34,310 nucleotides of DNA from CBDUBS01 sp965365445 (lineage in GTDB: Bacteria > Bacteroidota > Rhodothermia > Rhodothermales > DASSAV01), in contig CBDUBS010000015.1 of NCBI GenBank assembly GCA_965365445.1, forward strand, positions 1 through 34,310. Reading direction: 5' to 3'. A program made the translations under genes and the position numbers. A model generated the notes under the pieces. The model did not search any database. It saw nothing but the letters and a program-made list of their open reading frames with translations, and was not told the origin of the DNA. Every line of letters begins with the position of its first letter. Within the stretch, counting starts at the first letter, position 1. This document shows positions 1 to 8,247 of this stretch, one piece after another.

Positions 1-1
1 G

Positions 2-634
2 TTGGCTTTGCCTGACGCCCCGGATGGCATCGAACCGGAGAAAGCGATGGAGGCGCTCGTGCCGCGCCTGCGGCAAGCCCGGGCGGTGCTGGTGGGTTGC
101 GGTCTGGGCCGAGCGTCCGGTACGCAGCAGTTCGTGCGGCGCCTGCTCGAACGAGTCGAACTTCCGGCGGTGATCGACGCGGACGGATTGAATGCCCTGG
201 AGGGCTACATGGACCGGCTGCAACCCGCAGGCAGGTGGATTCTGACTCCTCACGCCGGTGAGTTCAAGCGTCTGGCAGGAGAGGAGGTGGATCTGACGGA
301 TCGCCTTCGCGTGGTGCGGGAGTATGCACGGAAATGGAACAGCGTGCTCATTCTCAAAGGGATGCCGAGCGTAGTGGCCTCGCCCGACGGAACCACGGTC
401 GTGAATGCTACCGGAGGGCCGGCTCTGGCGACGGCCGGCTCCGGCGACGTGCTGGCCGGGTTGTGCGCCGGTTTCCTGGCGCAGGGTCTCGAACCGCTTC
501 AGGCCGCCGTAACCGCTCTGCACCTGGGCGGCGAGGCATCGGACCGCTACGGCAGGTTGTACGGCGAACGCTCGCTCATGGCGTCGGATTTGCTTGTGCA
601 ACTGCCTTACGTGATGGGGGACCGGCCGGCATGA
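2..634 (+). CDS. nnrD: NAD(P)H-hydrate dehydratase domain (partial, 5' end outside window)
   Basis: This is the ribokinase-fold domain that uses ADP or ATP to dehydrate damaged NADHX/NADPHX back to NAD(P)H in the cytoplasm. The visible 210 residues carry the family landmarks: DADGLNAL near residue 60, LTPHAGEF near 82, and the nucleotide-binding/catalytic GSGDVLAG near 145-152, whose Asp is the expected catalytic base. The frame is open to the left edge, so the TTG at position 2 need not be the real start. In most bacteria this domain follows an NnrE epimerase domain in one bifunctional protein, which would lie upstream of the window. Its TGA overlaps the ATG of the next gene (ATGA), implying translational coupling. 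The family is clear; whether NnrE is fused cannot be seen. Confidence 0.9.
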   Translation: MALPDAPDGIEPEKAMEALVPRLRQARAVLVGCGLGRASGTQQFVRRLLERVELPAVIDADGLNALEGYMDRLQPAGRWILTPHAGEFKRLAGEEVDLTDRLRVVREYARKWNSVLILKGMPSVVASPDGTTVVNATGGPALATAGSGDVLAGLCAGFLAQGLEPLQAAVTALHLGGEASDRYGRLYGERSLMASDLLVQLPYVMGDRPA

Positions 635-1002
635 GCAAACCGCTCGGACTACGCGCGCTGGCCGTCGCATGGACCCTCGTAATACTCGCGGCCTTGTTGT
701 TGCCGGGCGACAGCATTCCGGAGGTCAGCCTCGTCGGCTTCGACAAGCTGGCGCACCTGACGGTGTTTCTCGTGTTTGGCTGGCTCTGGATGGCGGCCCT
801 GGATTTGCCTTCCGCCCGGCGTGCGTGGTGGGTATTCGTGGGAGGGTGCGTGTATGCAGTGGGCACCGAACTCCTTCAGGCCGGCCTGCCTCTCGGCCGA
901 AGCCCGGAGGTGTTCGATCTGGCGGCGGATGCGCTCGGAACGCTTGTGGGCGTGTTAGCCTATCGCTTTGCCGAACGCCGAAGGAACCCGGACATACTGT
1001 GA
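631..1002 (+). CDS. VanZ-like integral membrane protein
   Basis: A 123-residue protein with four hydrophobic segments at about residues 6-24, 38-57, 64-84 and 97-113. It shows the VanZ-like pattern: FDKLAHLTVF (DK..H...F) after the first segment, GTELLQAGLPLGRS in the third, and a D..AD..G...G motif entering the fourth. VanZ family proteins are small inner-membrane proteins; VanZ itself gives low-level teicoplanin resistance, but most homologues have no known role and resistance should not be inferred here. The ATG overlaps the nnrD stop, so the two are probably one operon. An alternative reading in the +1 frame is a shadow. Confidence 0.85.
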   Translation: MSKPLGLRALAVAWTLVILAALLLPGDSIPEVSLVGFDKLAHLTVFLVFGWLWMAALDLPSARRAWWVFVGGCVYAVGTELLQAGLPLGRSPEVFDLAADALGTLVGVLAYRFAERRRNPDIL

Positions 1003-1259
1003 GGCGAAAAAATTTGATTACCCTGTGAAAAGAACCGGATCGAGGAAAAAAACTACGGCAACTTTTGGCGTTTGTCCCCGTCTTTGAAGTAAATAGCGGT
1101 TCCGAGCGGAAGGCAATGGCCCTGCACTCCGGCAGAGTGGATGGAACCGGGCCGGTTGAAAGCTGTAACACAACGTTGGAAATATAGAGAAATATATCAG
1201 TTAACGGGTACGCGCGTCAGTGCGCCGCTCATCAATCATCTTGTAGCCAAGGAAAAGCA
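1003..1259 (+). other. Intergenic region upstream of tonB
   Basis: This 257-base gap has no convincing ORF. It is more A+T-rich than its surroundings near 1165-1205. I see no confident promoter: AACTTTTG near 1059 matches the Bacteroidota -7 box TAnnTTTG at all but the first base, but has no obvious upstream TTTG partner at the right distance. AAGGA lies six bases before the tonB ATG and is a usable Shine-Dalgarno. Confidence 0.4.
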
Positions 1260-1937
1260 ATGGCAATCCGGAAAACAGATCAGGCTAACCTGAAAAAGAG
1301 CTATCCCCTGTACATCGAGATTGGTTTGCTCGCTGCACTGGGGCTGCTGATTCTGGCTTTCAAGGCGGATCTCAGGGCAGACCAGTCCTTCGAGATCGAC
1401 ATGGCCGATCAGGAAATCGTACAGATGGAGGAAGTGAAGCAGACCAAGCAGGAGTCGGCTCCTCCTCCGCCTCCCCGCCCTCCGGTACCCGTAGAGGTTC
1501 CGAACGAGGAGATTCTGCAGGATGACGCCCTCGATCTCGATGCAACGCTCGATCTCAACGAGCCGGTAGCCGATCTGCCCCCGCCTCCGCCCCCGGCTGC
1601 TCCCAAGGAAGAAAAAGCCGCTCCCGAGCCCGAGCCCGAAATCTTCGTAATCGTGGAAGAGATGCCGGAGCTCATCGGCGGTCTGGGCTCTATCCAGAGC
1701 AAGATCAACTATCCTGAAATCGCCAAAAAAGCCGGCGTCGAAGGACGTGTGATCGTACAGTTCGTCGTGAACGAACAGGGCCAGGTCGTCGATCCGGTGG
1801 TCGTCCGAGGCATCGGCGCCGGGTGTGACGAAGAGGCAATTCGCGCCGTTATGACGGCCAAGTTCAAGCCGGGCAAGCAGCGCGGCAAAGCGGTACGGGT
1901 GAAGATGTCCCTCCCGATTACCTTCAAGCTGAAATAA
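1260..1937 (+). CDS. tonB: Energy transducer TonB
   Basis: TonB passes proton-motive force from an inner-membrane ExbB/ExbD motor to outer-membrane TonB-dependent receptors. The 225-residue protein has a short cytoplasmic start, one membrane anchor at about residues 17-35, a proline- and acid-rich periplasmic spacer at about 66-125 with two runs of five or more prolines, and a C-terminal TonB domain from about 145 (YPEIAKKAGVEGRVIVQF, then the conserved FKPGKQRGKAVRVKMSLPI stretch). No exbB or exbD is next to it, so it must share a motor encoded elsewhere. It sits alone between VanZ and the convergent rpiA, and is closed by a strong terminator. The start is supported by AAGGA six bases upstream. 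Confidence 0.93.
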   Translation: MAIRKTDQANLKKSYPLYIEIGLLAALGLLILAFKADLRADQSFEIDMADQEIVQMEEVKQTKQESAPPPPPRPPVPVEVPNEEILQDDALDLDATLDLNEPVADLPPPPPPAAPKEEKAAPEPEPEIFVIVEEMPELIGGLGSIQSKINYPEIAKKAGVEGRVIVQFVVNEQGQVVDPVVVRGIGAGCDEEAIRAVMTAKFKPGKQRGKAVRVKMSLPITFKLK

Positions 1938-1960
1938 GCCGTCCCCGGGTTCATACCCAA

Positions 1961-1995
1961 CGGGCCGCGCTCCTTCCGGAAGCGCGGCCCGTTTT
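1961..1995 (+). terminator. Rho-independent terminator of tonB
   Basis: A perfect 11-bp G+C-rich stem (1961-1971 with 1981-1991), a nine-base loop and TTTT follow the tonB stop by 23 bases. It lies between convergent tonB and rpiA. The minus-strand side of the stem has no good T tract, so it mainly serves tonB. Confidence 0.88.
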
Positions 1996-1999
1996 ACGT

Positions 2000-2710
2000 T
2001 CAGGGGGTCAGGTCGGCCCGGTGGAGCCGGCGCACGCTGCCGTCCTCCTCCCCGATGAGTACATCGGTGGCCATCTTCAGGAACAGGCCGTGTTCGAGCA
2101 CGCCCGGGATGGCCTGAATGGATCGGCTCAGCCGGATGGGGTCGTCGATCCCCTCGAAGCGCACATCCAGGATCCAGAACCCCTGATCGGTTACCACCGG
2201 GCCGTCCTTGCGCACGCCCATGCGCAGCTCGGGCGCGCCGCCGAGCTTCTGCAGGGCGCGAGAGATGGGGGACGCGGCCATCGGGAGTATTTCGACGGGT
2301 AGAGGCATCCGCGTCCCGAGGCGGTCAACCAGCTTGCTCGGGTCGGCCAGGATGACGAAGCGTGTAGCCAGTGAAGCAACGACTTTCTCCCGTGTGTGGG
2401 CGCCTCCGCGGCCTTTGATCAGGTTGAGATCCAGGTCCACTTCATCGGCGCCGTCGAACGCCAGATCGAGGGCCTCGATGTCGTCCAACGAGGCCAGAGG
2501 GATTTTTTCCTGCCGGGCGAGGCGTTCGGCATCGAACGACGTGGGCACGCCTACGATCCGTAACCCTTCCTCCCGCAGGCGCCTGCCCAGGGCTTGAATG
2601 GCGAACGATGCCGTGGAACCCGTCCCGAGGCCCACCCTCATACCGGACTCCACGAGGGCTGCCGCCGCTTCACCGGCGAATCGTTTTGCGTTCGTTTCCT
2701 GGATGTTCAT
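2000..2710 (-). CDS. rpiA: Ribose-5-phosphate isomerase A
   Basis: Interconverts ribose 5-phosphate and ribulose 5-phosphate in the non-oxidative pentose phosphate pathway, in the cytoplasm. The 236-residue length is normal for RpiA. Visible motifs are GTGSTA at residues 29-34 (phosphate binding), DGADE at 86-90 and KGRGGAHTREK at 99-109; the Glu at 108 is in the position of the catalytic Glu of the family. It is the last gene of the minus-strand run that starts at the helicase, 95 bases after the permease stop, and converges on tonB. GGAG lies about ten bases before the ATG, a rather long spacing. Confidence 0.96.
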   Translation of the reverse strand: MNIQETNAKRFAGEAAAALVESGMRVGLGTGSTASFAIQALGRRLREEGLRIVGVPTSFDAERLARQEKIPLASLDDIEALDLAFDGADEVDLDLNLIKGRGGAHTREKVVASLATRFVILADPSKLVDRLGTRMPLPVEILPMAASPISRALQKLGGAPELRMGVRKDGPVVTDQGFWILDVRFEGIDDPIRLSRSIQAIPGVLEHGLFLKMATDVLIGEEDGSVRRLHRADLTP

Positions 2711-2805
2711 GCCGTGGGCGCTCCGATAAAAACAGGAGGCGCTAAACTAATGACTCGCTCCTTCCCGGACCGTATGAGGACGGTCGCCGGTGCATATTTA
2801 ATCAA

Positions 2806-4029
2806 TCATTCGTGCCGCAACGACTCGATCGGGTTGAGCCGGGCGGCCTTCGAGGCCGGATACACCCCGAAAAGGACCGCAACCACCGTCACCATGGCAA
2901 CGCCGCCTACTGCCCATCGGACCGGGAAGGCCGCGGAAATATCGAAGTAAAGGGCGGTCAGGTTGCCGAATAGCCCTCCGAGAAGGATTCCGATCATTCC
3001 GCCGATCTGGCAGAGAAAGAACGCTTCGAACAGAAACTGCCGCATGATGTCGCGGCGACGCGCCCCGACGGACTTGCGCAGGCCGATTTCGCGCGTGCGC
3101 TCGGTAACCGAGACGAGCATGATGTTCATGATGCCGATACCGGCGGCGAGAAGCGAAATCAACCCGATGCCTGCCCCCGCCAGCGTAAGCGTGCTCGTGA
3201 AGGAGTCGAACGTCCCCTGAAGGGAGTTGTTGGTTTCGATCTCGAAATCGTTATCCTTACCGGGCGGCACCTTTCTGATGACGCGCATATGGCCGATGAC
3301 GTGCTCCATGGCGGCCGGTATTTCGCGCGGGCTGCTCGCCCGCACACTGATGGAGCTCAGGTTGCCCGTACGGCCCCCGAAGTAATTGTGCAGGGTGGTA
3401 ATGGGCGCCACGACCCGGTTGTCCCAGCTCATGCCCAGGAAACTGCCTTTCGAGGCAAACACGCCCACGACCTGAAACCAGCGCCCCCGGATGCGGACTT
3501 CTTTTCCGAGCGGATTTTCCGTAGGGAACAGGTGTTCCGCCACGGCGGAGCCCAGCAACACGACGGCGCGGGCGTACAACACGTCCTCGCCGGTCAGCCC
3601 CCGGCCGTCCTCGATGTCGTACCCGTAGTGCAACGGGTAGTGCTCGTTCGAGCCGACCACGCTGACATTCATTTCCGTCTCCCGGCCACCGTATCGGACG
3701 GCCGACATGCCGAACCCGTCCGAGGGACTGAGCGTCAGCGGGAGTGTAATCCGATCCTCCAGGCGGAGCATCTGTTCGTAGGTCAGGTCCCGACGGGTGC
3801 GGTCCCGTTCCTCGTTGAAGCGAATGGCTTTGTCTCTGGAAACGGCGAACGTTGACGACCCGAGCAAATTCAGGGATTCCTGAAAGTATACGTCGATCAC
3901 GTCAACGGCCGTAACCGAGGCGATGATGGCGAAAATACCGATCACCATGCCGAGCAGGGTCAACGACGACCGCAGCTTGTTGGCACGGAGCGAGTTCCAG
4001 GCGGTACGGAAGGCTTCGAAAAATCCCAT
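2806..4029 (-). CDS. ABC transporter permease, MacB/FtsX family (second of a pair)
   Basis: A 407-residue permease with the MacB layout: a cytoplasmic start and first membrane helix at about residues 20-45, a large periplasmic MacB_PCD domain to about 280, then three helices in the FtsX domain. The coupling segment TERTREIGLRKSVGARRRDI, typical of this family, follows the second helix, and the protein ends with the usual P-A-R-L-P-E-L signature. Such permeases move lipoproteins, peptides or drugs, or act as mechanotransmitters, with a MacB/LolD-type ATPase. No ATPase or MacA-like membrane fusion protein is near. It follows its paralogue by 27 bases, so the two likely form a heterodimer. The substrate cannot be told. 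Confidence 0.92.
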   Translation of the reverse strand: MGFFEAFRTAWNSLRANKLRSSLTLLGMVIGIFAIIASVTAVDVIDVYFQESLNLLGSSTFAVSRDKAIRFNEERDRTRRDLTYEQMLRLEDRITLPLTLSPSDGFGMSAVRYGGRETEMNVSVVGSNEHYPLHYGYDIEDGRGLTGEDVLYARAVVLLGSAVAEHLFPTENPLGKEVRIRGRWFQVVGVFASKGSFLGMSWDNRVVAPITTLHNYFGGRTGNLSSISVRASSPREIPAAMEHVIGHMRVIRKVPPGKDNDFEIETNNSLQGTFDSFTSTLTLAGAGIGLISLLAAGIGIMNIMLVSVTERTREIGLRKSVGARRRDIMRQFLFEAFFLCQIGGMIGILLGGLFGNLTALYFDISAAFPVRWAVGGVAMVTVVAVLFGVYPASKAARLNPIESLRHE

Positions 4030-4056
4030 GGGATACCGGGTATAAAACCAGAGCGT

Positions 4057-5292
4057 TTATTCGTACCGAAGCGACTCGATCGGTTCGGAGCGGGCGGCCG
4101 TCCAGGCCGGAGCAAGGCCGAACAGCACCCCTATGAGCGCGCAAATCCCGAAAGCCAGCAGGATCGTACTGAAGGGCAGGTAGGCAGGCATAGCCATTCG
4201 GATCAGGCTGGTCAGCCCCAGCGAAAGGGTCACGGCGATGGCTCCCCCGATCATGCAGATGATGATCGCTTCAACGAGAAACTGGGTGAGAATCGTACGG
4301 CGGCGGGCCCCGACCGCCTTGCGTATGCCGATCTCCCGGGTGCGCTCCTTCACCGATACGAACATGATGTTCATGACCCCGATGCCGCCTACCAGCAGCG
4401 AAAGGGCCGTCAGGAAAATGCCGACGCCGTAGATGGCCAGCTTAACCGGCGCCAGTTGCTCCCGCAGGGTCTGTTGCTGGTTGATCTCGAAGTCGTCTTT
4501 TTCCCGGGCGTCGAGCCCTCGCGCGGCCCGCAGGATGCCGGTTAGCTCGTCCTGAGCCGCCTCGAGTAGTTCGGCCGAGCTTACCTTTACCCGGATCGAG
4601 GCGCTTCGCTGCGACATGCCGAAAATCTGCTTGAACGTATTGAAGGGGATCTTGACCTGGTTGTCCTCCGAGTTGCCCCCCTGGTCCGATCCCTTCTGTT
4701 CGAGCACGCCGACGATCTGAAAGGGGTGGCTCCCGATGCGGATCATTTTTCCGAGGGGGTTCTGGGCCGGAAAGAGCATATCCGCCACCGCCCAGCCCAC
4801 AACGGCCACGTTATTCGCGGTACTATGGTCGAAATCGTTGTAAAATCGGCCTTCGGCAAGCGAGATGGTCTGAATTCGTTCGAAATTGGGCGTCGAGGCT
4901 TCTATCTGAACATCGGTGATGGTTTTGCCCTTGGACCGTACGGGTCGGTTGGTGCTGACCACCGGCGCTACGGCTACGGCAAACCGCGACTGCTTCTCGA
5001 TTACTTCGGCCAGCTCCGGCGTAATGCGCGGCCGGTTGACGTACTCCCACCATTTAAACCCCGGGCCGGAGAACCAGGGCCATTTCTCGATATAGAGCAC
5101 GTCCACGCCGAGGTCGGCCATGTCCTCCTCGAACTTTTGCTCGATGCCGTTGATGACGGAAACCATAGCCGTCACGCTGGTAATGCCGATGATGATACCG
5201 AGCGTGGTCAGGGTGGCCCGGAGCTTGTGTACGCTCACGGCCCGAAGTGCGATGAGGAGGCCTTCGCGAAACTCGAAGAAAAAGCGGCGCAA
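4057..5292 (-). CDS. ABC transporter permease, MacB/FtsX family (first of a pair)
   Basis: A 411-residue paralogue of the downstream permease with the same plan: first helix at about residues 25-50 (TTLGIIIGITSVTAMVSVI), a periplasmic MacB_PCD domain, and three C-terminal helices with KERTREIGIRKAVGARRR between the second and third. The start is a TTG at 5290-5292. No ATG exists in frame for the 50 or so bases before it, and GGAG sits about eight bases upstream, so TTG is probably the true start. It lies 97 bases after the GNAT gene and 27 before the second permease. The absence of a neighbouring ATPase is the odd point. Confidence 0.9.
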   Translation of the reverse strand: MRRFFFEFREGLLIALRAVSVHKLRATLTTLGIIIGITSVTAMVSVINGIEQKFEEDMADLGVDVLYIEKWPWFSGPGFKWWEYVNRPRITPELAEVIEKQSRFAVAVAPVVSTNRPVRSKGKTITDVQIEASTPNFERIQTISLAEGRFYNDFDHSTANNVAVVGWAVADMLFPAQNPLGKMIRIGSHPFQIVGVLEQKGSDQGGNSEDNQVKIPFNTFKQIFGMSQRSASIRVKVSSAELLEAAQDELTGILRAARGLDAREKDDFEINQQQTLREQLAPVKLAIYGVGIFLTALSLLVGGIGVMNIMFVSVKERTREIGIRKAVGARRRTILTQFLVEAIIICMIGGAIAVTLSLGLTSLIRMAMPAYLPFSTILLAFGICALIGVLFGLAPAWTAARSEPIESLRYE

Positions 5293-5389
5293 CGAGCGTT
5301 CTCCACAGATAAGTGGTGTAGCGGACGGACACTCTCGGGGACTACGAGATCCTGCCCCGGGAGTTGCGTGAGTTCTTCGTGCGGACGGT

Positions 5390-5863
5390 CTAGAGCTTGA
5401 TTTCGAAACGCAAGCGAAAATCCCGATAGGTCGGGTTGAAGTCGGCTTTGGTTACGCGGAACCCCTCTGTGAAGGCCAGGATGGCCATGCCGGGGTGCCG
5501 GTTCGGAAAGGTGTCGAACGCAAACCGGGCGTATCCCTTGTCTTGCACCCGCTCGATCATATCGTAAAGTAAACGCCGGGCCACCCCGAGCCTTCGGTAT
5601 TCCGAGAGCACTCCCCCTTTGGCGCTGTAATATACCCAGCGGCTTTCCCGGTAGCCGATCTTGAACCCTACCGGCTCATCCCCCGAGTAGGCCAGCAACA
5701 TGATCAGGTCCTCGTGCTCGAACGAATTGATGATGCGCTCCTCCTCGAAAATGACCAGGTTGAGCCGGTGAATGGTATCCATGTCCGAAAAGTCCGCCTC
5801 AACGATACGGAGGTCGGCCGCGTCGGTCTGTACAGTCGGTTCGAGGCGCGGATTCGGTTTCAT
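5390..5863 (-). CDS. GNAT family N-acetyltransferase
   Basis: A 157-residue GNAT-fold protein. Acetyl-CoA binding is indicated by motif A, VLSEYRRLGVARRLLYDM near residues 90-107, with the R-R-x-G-x-A pattern. The flanking strands (LLAYSGDEPVGFKIGYRES before it, and YARFAFDTFPNRHPGMAILAF after it) fit the single-domain family. The substrate, whether an amino group on a protein, amino acid or small molecule, cannot be predicted. It follows the helicase by 33 bases and precedes the permease pair, so it is probably co-transcribed with both. The ATG at 5863 lacks a clear Shine-Dalgarno. Confidence 0.88.
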   Translation of the reverse strand: MKPNPRLEPTVQTDAADLRIVEADFSDMDTIHRLNLVIFEEERIINSFEHEDLIMLLAYSGDEPVGFKIGYRESRWVYYSAKGGVLSEYRRLGVARRLLYDMIERVQDKGYARFAFDTFPNRHPGMAILAFTEGFRVTKADFNPTYRDFRLRFEIKL

Positions 5864-5896
5864 GCCACGTGAAAAAAGTAGCTTCGGATGGGGTGA

Positions 5897-7912
5897 TTAC
5901 GACTCGTTCGGAAAAGCCGTCCCGTTGGGCGAAGGGCCTTCCACGACGCTGCACCGTTCGAGTAAGGTTTCGGGTACCTCGGCAATGAATCGGCTGGGAA
6001 GGTTAAAATACGACCGTTGATCGCGCATTGGTTGCGTTACCGGGTACGAGATGAACAGATTCGTTTCCGCACGCGTTACGGCGACATAAAACAGGCGCAA
6101 TTCTTCGTCGACGGCGTCCGGGTCGGAAAGGCTATAGCCGGAGGGCAGTACGCCTTCGAGAGCATGAATGATGAAAACGGAATGAAACTCCAGTCCCTTG
6201 GCGGAATGAATGGTCGAGAGAACCAGCGGCCGTTCATCCTCGTGTTCGGGCTCAGCATCGATGGCCGTCAGGTCCAGCGGTTCCAGGGCCAGCGAGGAGA
6301 GGAATGCCGACCGCGAGCCGTGGTTGTTGGCCAGCGTGACGAAATGCTCCAGATCCTGTAGGCGCTTCGGGTAGTCCTCGAAATATTTTCGCTTGAGTAC
6401 GGCGTCGTAATGGCCGATGATGCGGCCCAGTTCTTCCGATATGGGCAGCGTTGTCGAGGAGAGGGTGCGCAGTACCTCGAACAGAGCCCGGAGCTGTTCC
6501 GCATATTTCGGTGCGTACGGCCGCTCGGCCAGGTGGAACGGCTCGCCGCTTTCCGAAAGGATCCATCCGATAAGATCCCTGGCCGTTCGCGGTCCCACGC
6601 CCTCCAGCAGTTGGAGCAGCCGGTTCCAGGCTACCCCGTCACGCGGGTTTTCGAGCACCCGGAGGTACGCGAGCACATCTTTGATGTGAGCGGCCTCGCT
6701 CAACTTGAGCCCACCGTACTTTACGAACGGAATGCGCCTCCGGCTCAGTTCGATCTCGAGGTCGTACGAATTGTAGCCGTTGCGGAACAGCACGGCCATC
6801 CTGGAAAGGGGGGTTCCTTCTTCGCGCAGGCTCAGGATGGTCTGCGCCACGAAGCGGCTTTCGGTACGCGTATCGGGTGTGGGGATCAGGGCCGGAAGCT
6901 CTCCTTCCCGGCGGTCGCTAAACAGTTGTTTCTCGTACTTCCGGCGAGCGCCGGAGATGAGGTGATTGGCAAACGAGAGAATGGGCTGGGTGCTTCGGTA
7001 ATTCTGTTCGAGCTTGAACAGTTGCGTGCCGGGAAATACGTCGGGAAAGCCGATGATATTCCGGAAATCCGCCCCCCTGAAACGGTAAATGCTCTGGGCG
7101 TCGTCGCCCACGGCCGTCACGTTTCCGTGAACGAGGGAGAAGCGCCGTACCAGTTGTGCCTGCACCGGGTTGGTATCCTGGTATTCGTCCACCAGCACGT
7201 GCCGGCAAGCAGCGCCTACCCGCCCGGCTACATCGGCGTGTTCATCGAGCAGCAGGAACGTCTGGTTCAACAGATCGTCGTAATCCATCAGGCCGTGCTC
7301 CTGTTTGTACCGCCGATAGTCCTGGCGTAACACGATCAAATCGTCCAGAAACTCGATGAACTGGGGGGATCGGGCCTGTACGATCTGCTGGATGGACGTA
7401 TCCTGATTGGCCGCGCCGGAGAACAGCGCCTGAAGGACTTTCTTGCGCGGAAAGCGTTTGTCGGGCTTGTGGAACCCCCGTTCGGTCCGCAGCACGTCGA
7501 TGACGTCCGCGGCATCGGAAGCGTCCAGAATGGTAAAATTAGGCGGAAACCCGATGCGGGGTGCGTATCTGCGCAAAATACCGGCACAGAAAGAATGGAA
7601 GGTGCCCCCTTCCACATGCCGGCATCGCCCGTCCAGCAGGTCGGCCGCTCGAGCGAGCATCTCGCGCGAAGCCCGGCGGGTAAACGTGAGCAATACGATG
7701 TGTTCCGGCGGAACGCCTGTCTCCACGAGGTAGGCCACCCGGTACACCAGCGTGCGTGTTTTCCCTGTACCGGCTCCCGCGATAATCAGCACCGGACCGC
7801 CCGGCGCCGTAGCCGCCGCGTGCTGCTGCCTGTTGAGCTCGGCGGCATAGTCGATGGTAAACCGATGCGCGGGTACGTCGGGGTCGGTGGTCAGGACGAA
7901 ACGGCGAGCCAT
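5897..7912 (-). CDS. UvrD/Rep/PcrA-type ATP-dependent 3'-5' DNA helicase
   Basis: A 671-residue superfamily 1A helicase that unwinds DNA in repair or replication restart. All core motifs are visible: Q motif LNRQQ near residue 26, Walker A AGAGTGKT near 45-52, Walker B VDEYQDTN near 240, motif III GDDAQSIYRFRGAD near 266, motif IV EQNYRST near 300, motif V STIHSAKGLEFHSVF near 562 and motif VI EELRLFYVAVTRAET near 605-618. The length is close to Rep and shorter than PcrA/UvrD, and no C-terminal Tudor-like extension is obvious. It diverges from parA across a 335-base gap and heads the minus-strand run. UvrD, Rep and PcrA cannot be separated by eye, so no symbol is given. Confidence 0.95.
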   Translation of the reverse strand: MARRFVLTTDPDVPAHRFTIDYAAELNRQQHAAATAPGGPVLIIAGAGTGKTRTLVYRVAYLVETGVPPEHIVLLTFTRRASREMLARAADLLDGRCRHVEGGTFHSFCAGILRRYAPRIGFPPNFTILDASDAADVIDVLRTERGFHKPDKRFPRKKVLQALFSGAANQDTSIQQIVQARSPQFIEFLDDLIVLRQDYRRYKQEHGLMDYDDLLNQTFLLLDEHADVAGRVGAACRHVLVDEYQDTNPVQAQLVRRFSLVHGNVTAVGDDAQSIYRFRGADFRNIIGFPDVFPGTQLFKLEQNYRSTQPILSFANHLISGARRKYEKQLFSDRREGELPALIPTPDTRTESRFVAQTILSLREEGTPLSRMAVLFRNGYNSYDLEIELSRRRIPFVKYGGLKLSEAAHIKDVLAYLRVLENPRDGVAWNRLLQLLEGVGPRTARDLIGWILSESGEPFHLAERPYAPKYAEQLRALFEVLRTLSSTTLPISEELGRIIGHYDAVLKRKYFEDYPKRLQDLEHFVTLANNHGSRSAFLSSLALEPLDLTAIDAEPEHEDERPLVLSTIHSAKGLEFHSVFIIHALEGVLPSGYSLSDPDAVDEELRLFYVAVTRAETNLFISYPVTQPMRDQRSYFNLPSRFIAEVPETLLERCSVVEGPSPNGTAFPNES

Positions 7913-8247
7913 GCGACGCAGGGAGAATCGGGAGATATTCGGGGGTCAGGCGTAAACTCCGCATTTGCCGGGATCTAACTTATAACTCCCGTGTTTCGTG
8001 TTCGGGTCCGCACCCGGTGTACATTCATGGTAGTTCCACGCCGGGAGGCGTAAAGGAGGCTGTTTCGGGGCCGCCTGGCCGAATTCCAGATAACTTGTTA
8101 GCGCCGGAGTCCGTTTCGTGTGTACTTTGGCAGAAGTTATAGGAGCCTCCGGCGCCGCGAAACGGTTCGGGATCCGTAGAGCAGCCGTTTTCTCACCGCG
8201 TACGTGCTGCCCGTTTGAGGTAGTCAGCGTTCGAAGTCTCGTGTGTT
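7913..8247. other. Divergent intergenic region between helicase and parA
   Basis: This 335-base gap must hold the promoters for the helicase (leftward) and parAB (rightward). I found no clean match to the Bacteroidota TTTG / TAnnTTTG pair. TACTTTG at 8123-8129 is close but has one base fewer between its two halves. The notable structure is a pair of interleaved inverted repeats at 8101-8165, listed separately. No ORF here is convincing and parA has no visible Shine-Dalgarno. Confidence 0.45.
8101..8165 (+). repeat. Two interleaved inverted repeats upstream of parA
   Basis: GCGCCGGAG at 8101-8109 is the exact reverse complement of 8147-8155, and CCGTTTCG at 8111-8118 is the exact reverse complement of 8158-8165. 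The order is arm 1, arm 2, arm 1', arm 2', so the two pairings cross rather than nest. As RNA this would be a pseudoknot-like or mutually exclusive fold; as DNA it is a composite palindromic site. It lies 83-147 bases before the parA start. Function is inferred only from position. Confidence 0.5.

Noticed and set aside
5861..5876. parS-like sequence around CACGTG near the GNAT start
   Set aside because: Only 11 of 16 bases match TGTTTCACGTGAAACA, with the left half mostly wrong, and it overlaps a start codon. A CACGTG core occurs several times in the window by chance.
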